A program made the position numbers and the translations under genes. Below, one piece after another: positions 5,544-7,116 of a stretch of 7,116 nt of DNA. The DNA is from JBNKDD01 sp050288085 (GTDB lineage Bacteria; Chloroflexota; Anaerolineae; Aggregatilineales; UBA3940): NCBI GenBank assembly GCA_050288085.1, contig JBNKDD010000296.1:1-7116 (forward strand), written 5' to 3'. Under the pieces are notes generated by a model that was given only the letters and a program-made list of their open reading frames with translations, did not search any database and was not told where the DNA came from. How positions within the stretch are numbered: position 1 is the first letter of the stretch; each line of letters begins with the position of its first letter.

Positions 5544-7116
5544 ATGAATAACCTGAGACAAAAGATCAGCACATCGTGGAAGACCATGACCACCGAACAC
5601 ACCCCCCTACTCCAACTGGTGGTGATGTTTATCGTTTTCCGGGCCATAGCCGTGCTGCTCTTACAACCCGGAGGGTTTATAGTTGCCTCTGCTCCCAATG
5701 GATATTTCTACCATGCCATCGGGCAGCTCAGTACGCACGAACAGTATCCCTTCCTTGATTATTGGATGGAATACCCCCCGGTCATCCCCTGGCTGATCGT
5801 AGCAAGCTACAAAGTAAGCCTGCTGATCCCGGCCTGGCCGAACACCATCCTATGGTCCAACGTGATCCTGCGGTTGTTCTTGCTCCCCTTCGATGTAGGA
5901 ACATTGATCCTGATCTATGCAACCGTTGGACGACTGTTTGACCGGGAAGCAGGGCTGCGAGCAGCCTGGAGCTACACCCTGTTGTTCGCGCCGCTGTTCG
6001 TCTTTCTGGGCTGGTTTGATGGTCTGGTGATGTTTTTCATCTTGTTGGGGTTATACGGCCTTACCCGCCACAATCCACTCGTGACGGGAATCGGGATCGG
6101 CCTGGGGTTCAGCACCAAGCTGTTCCCGCTGACTCTGCTCCCGGCAGCAGTACAGGTATTCCTGGCCCCATTCCGTATATCGATCCCCTGGCAGGGTTTA
6201 AAATCTGTCAAACTCAAACGGGTGCTGGTGCTGATTGCCACCATCGTTGTGATCACGGCGCTGGTATTCGGGCCGTTTCTGATCGCCAAACCCGAGTACA
6301 CATTGGCCTTCTTCAAAACCCTCACCGGGCGAATCTCCTGGGAAACGATCTGGGCGCTGGCAGAGGGTTATCCCGGCTATGGGATTGTCGCGCCGATGTT
6401 CATTCGTAACGACCCATCCACCGCCGGTTGGATACCGCCGGAGACCCCACCTTCAACACTGAATTGGGGGGTGATCACGGGTATTTTTGCCCTGGTGGGA
6501 TTATTCCTCTGGACGCGGCCTATCGATTGGGAGAATCCCCGCCGCAGTACGGCTTTTGCCGGGTTGACAACCATCATGATGCTGCTCTATTCCAAAGGCT
6601 ACAGTCCAGAGTGGGGAATCTATCTCGCGGTACTGGCTATCGTATTGCTGCCGGGCTGGCGTGGAATTTTGTATGCCCTAGCTTTCAGCGCGATGATGGT
6701 ATTGGAATGGCCGGTGGCATTCATCGTATTGGGCGAAGGCTTTCTGACCACATTGGTCATTACACGCAGCCTGCTGACCATCATCCTGCTCCTTGAATTC
6801 ATCGTTATTGTCTACGACGAAGTGAAAGTTTTGCAAGCCATTCAGCGCCGACTGCCGATTGTGGCCGTCGATGTGCTGATCATTGCTGTGTTGATCGGAA
6901 CCGGAATCGCCATTAAGGAATACCGGATCATTCGCCTCGCAGATGAACCACTCGAACCACTGATTGCTGGATGGGAAGCCGATCAAGACACCCGCCAGAT
7001 GGTGATAACCACCCAACCGGTGATTGTCGAGCGGCTGACCCCCTTGAAGCCCAGATATATCCCGATGGAAAGCCTGCCCAATACTTATGGGATCGACTGG
7101 ACCAATCCCGAAGCGT
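5544..7116 (+). CDS. GT-C type integral membrane glycosyltransferase, 3' truncated by window
   Basis: The frame from ATG 5544 stays open for 524 codons to 7115 with no stop, so the gene continues beyond the window. It encodes a very hydrophobic protein with about ten membrane segments, the first at about 22-40 and the last near 437-457. A polar loop after the first segment ends YPFLDYWMEYPP (68-79), where acidic residues typical of GT-C catalytic loops occur (Asp72, Glu76). FLGWFDG (154-160) and LGFSTKLFPL (187-196) resemble the conserved core of the GT87/DUF2029 and related mannosyltransferases. Such enzymes use polyprenyl-phosphate sugars to glycosylate lipids or proteins outside the membrane. 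From about residue 458 it turns polar and probably begins an extracytoplasmic domain. AGG at 5535-5537 is a weak ribosome binding site; ATG 5586 is an alternative start. The exact donor and acceptor cannot be inferred. Confidence 0.82.
   Translation, partial: MNNLRQKISTSWKTMTTEHTPLLQLVVMFIVFRAIAVLLLQPGGFIVASAPNGYFYHAIGQLSTHEQYPFLDYWMEYPPVIPWLIVASYKVSLLIPAWPNTILWSNVILRLFLLPFDVGTLILIYATVGRLFDREAGLRAAWSYTLLFAPLFVFLGWFDGLVMFFILLGLYGLTRHNPLVTGIGIGLGFSTKLFPLTLLPAAVQVFLAPFRISIPWQGLKSVKLKRVLVLIATIVVITALVFGPFLIAKPEYTLAFFKTLTGRISWETIWALAEGYPGYGIVAPMFIRNDPSTAGWIPPETPPSTLNWGVITGIFALVGLFLWTRPIDWENPRRSTAFAGLTTIMMLLYSKGYSPEWGIYLAVLAIVLLPGWRGILYALAFSAMMVLEWPVAFIVLGEGFLTTLVITRSLLTIILLLEFIVIVYDEVKVLQAIQRRLPIVAVDVLIIAVLIGTGIAIKEYRIIRLADEPLEPLIAGWEADQDTRQMVITTQPVIVERLTPLKPRYIPMESLPNTYGIDWTNPEA

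Noticed and set aside
5576..5758. Short plus-strand open frame inside the start of the glycosyltransferase gene.
   Set aside because: It is out of frame with the long hydrophobic reading frame from 5544, which is open to the window end and has clear membrane-protein character.

Overview
The window is a bacterial housekeeping segment, plus-strand throughout. It runs from fatty acid synthesis (fabD, fabG) through an Asp23/YqhY-type protein, nusB and a twin-arginine translocase pair (TatA/B-type protein, tatC) to a cyclic-2,3-diphosphoglycerate-synthetase-like GTPase and the start of a polytopic GT-C-type membrane glycosyltransferase that runs off the right edge. Moderate GC, gene order and protein style suggest Chloroflexota, perhaps Anaerolineae. 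This is an inference from gene content, not a marker-gene result; a Firmicutes-like lineage is the main alternative because Asp23/YqhY next to nusB is also known there.

Layout. Positions 1-108 hold a strong intrinsic terminator (51-82) just ahead of fabD (109-1059). fabD ends inside a second intrinsic terminator (1051-1078). An extended -10 promoter (1096-1124) then drives a tightly packed unit: fabG (1169-1918), asp23/yqhY-like (1926-2273), nusB (2288-2749), tatA/B (2756-3181) and tatC (3159-4040). Gaps are 7, 14 and 6 nt, and the tat genes overlap by 23 nt. A 123-nt spacer follows, with a perfect TATAAT enclosed by an inverted repeat and a leader that can form competing hairpins. Then come the cDPGS-like gene (4164-5477), a 66-nt spacer with a strong hairpin lacking a U-tract, and the GT-C protein (5544 to the window end, no stop reached).

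How the genes fit together. FabD loads malonyl groups onto ACP and FabG performs the first reduction of each elongation cycle. acpP, fabH and fabF are not here, so the fatty acid genes are dispersed or lie outside the window. The Asp23/YqhY-like gene beside nusB parallels the known Bacillus accB-accC-yqhY-nusB neighbourhood, with fabG in the place of the carboxylase genes. The Tat pair exports folded proteins. The cDPGS-like GTPase and the glycosyltransferase have no evident link to the upstream operon.

I see no mobile element, CRISPR array, tRNA or rRNA, and no clear new defence or biosynthetic system. The points most worth a second look are the double-terminator setting of fabD, the operator/leader region upstream of the cDPGS-like gene, the extra membrane segment on TatC, and the fabG-yqhY-nusB linkage. 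No stretch over 300 bases lacks a gene.
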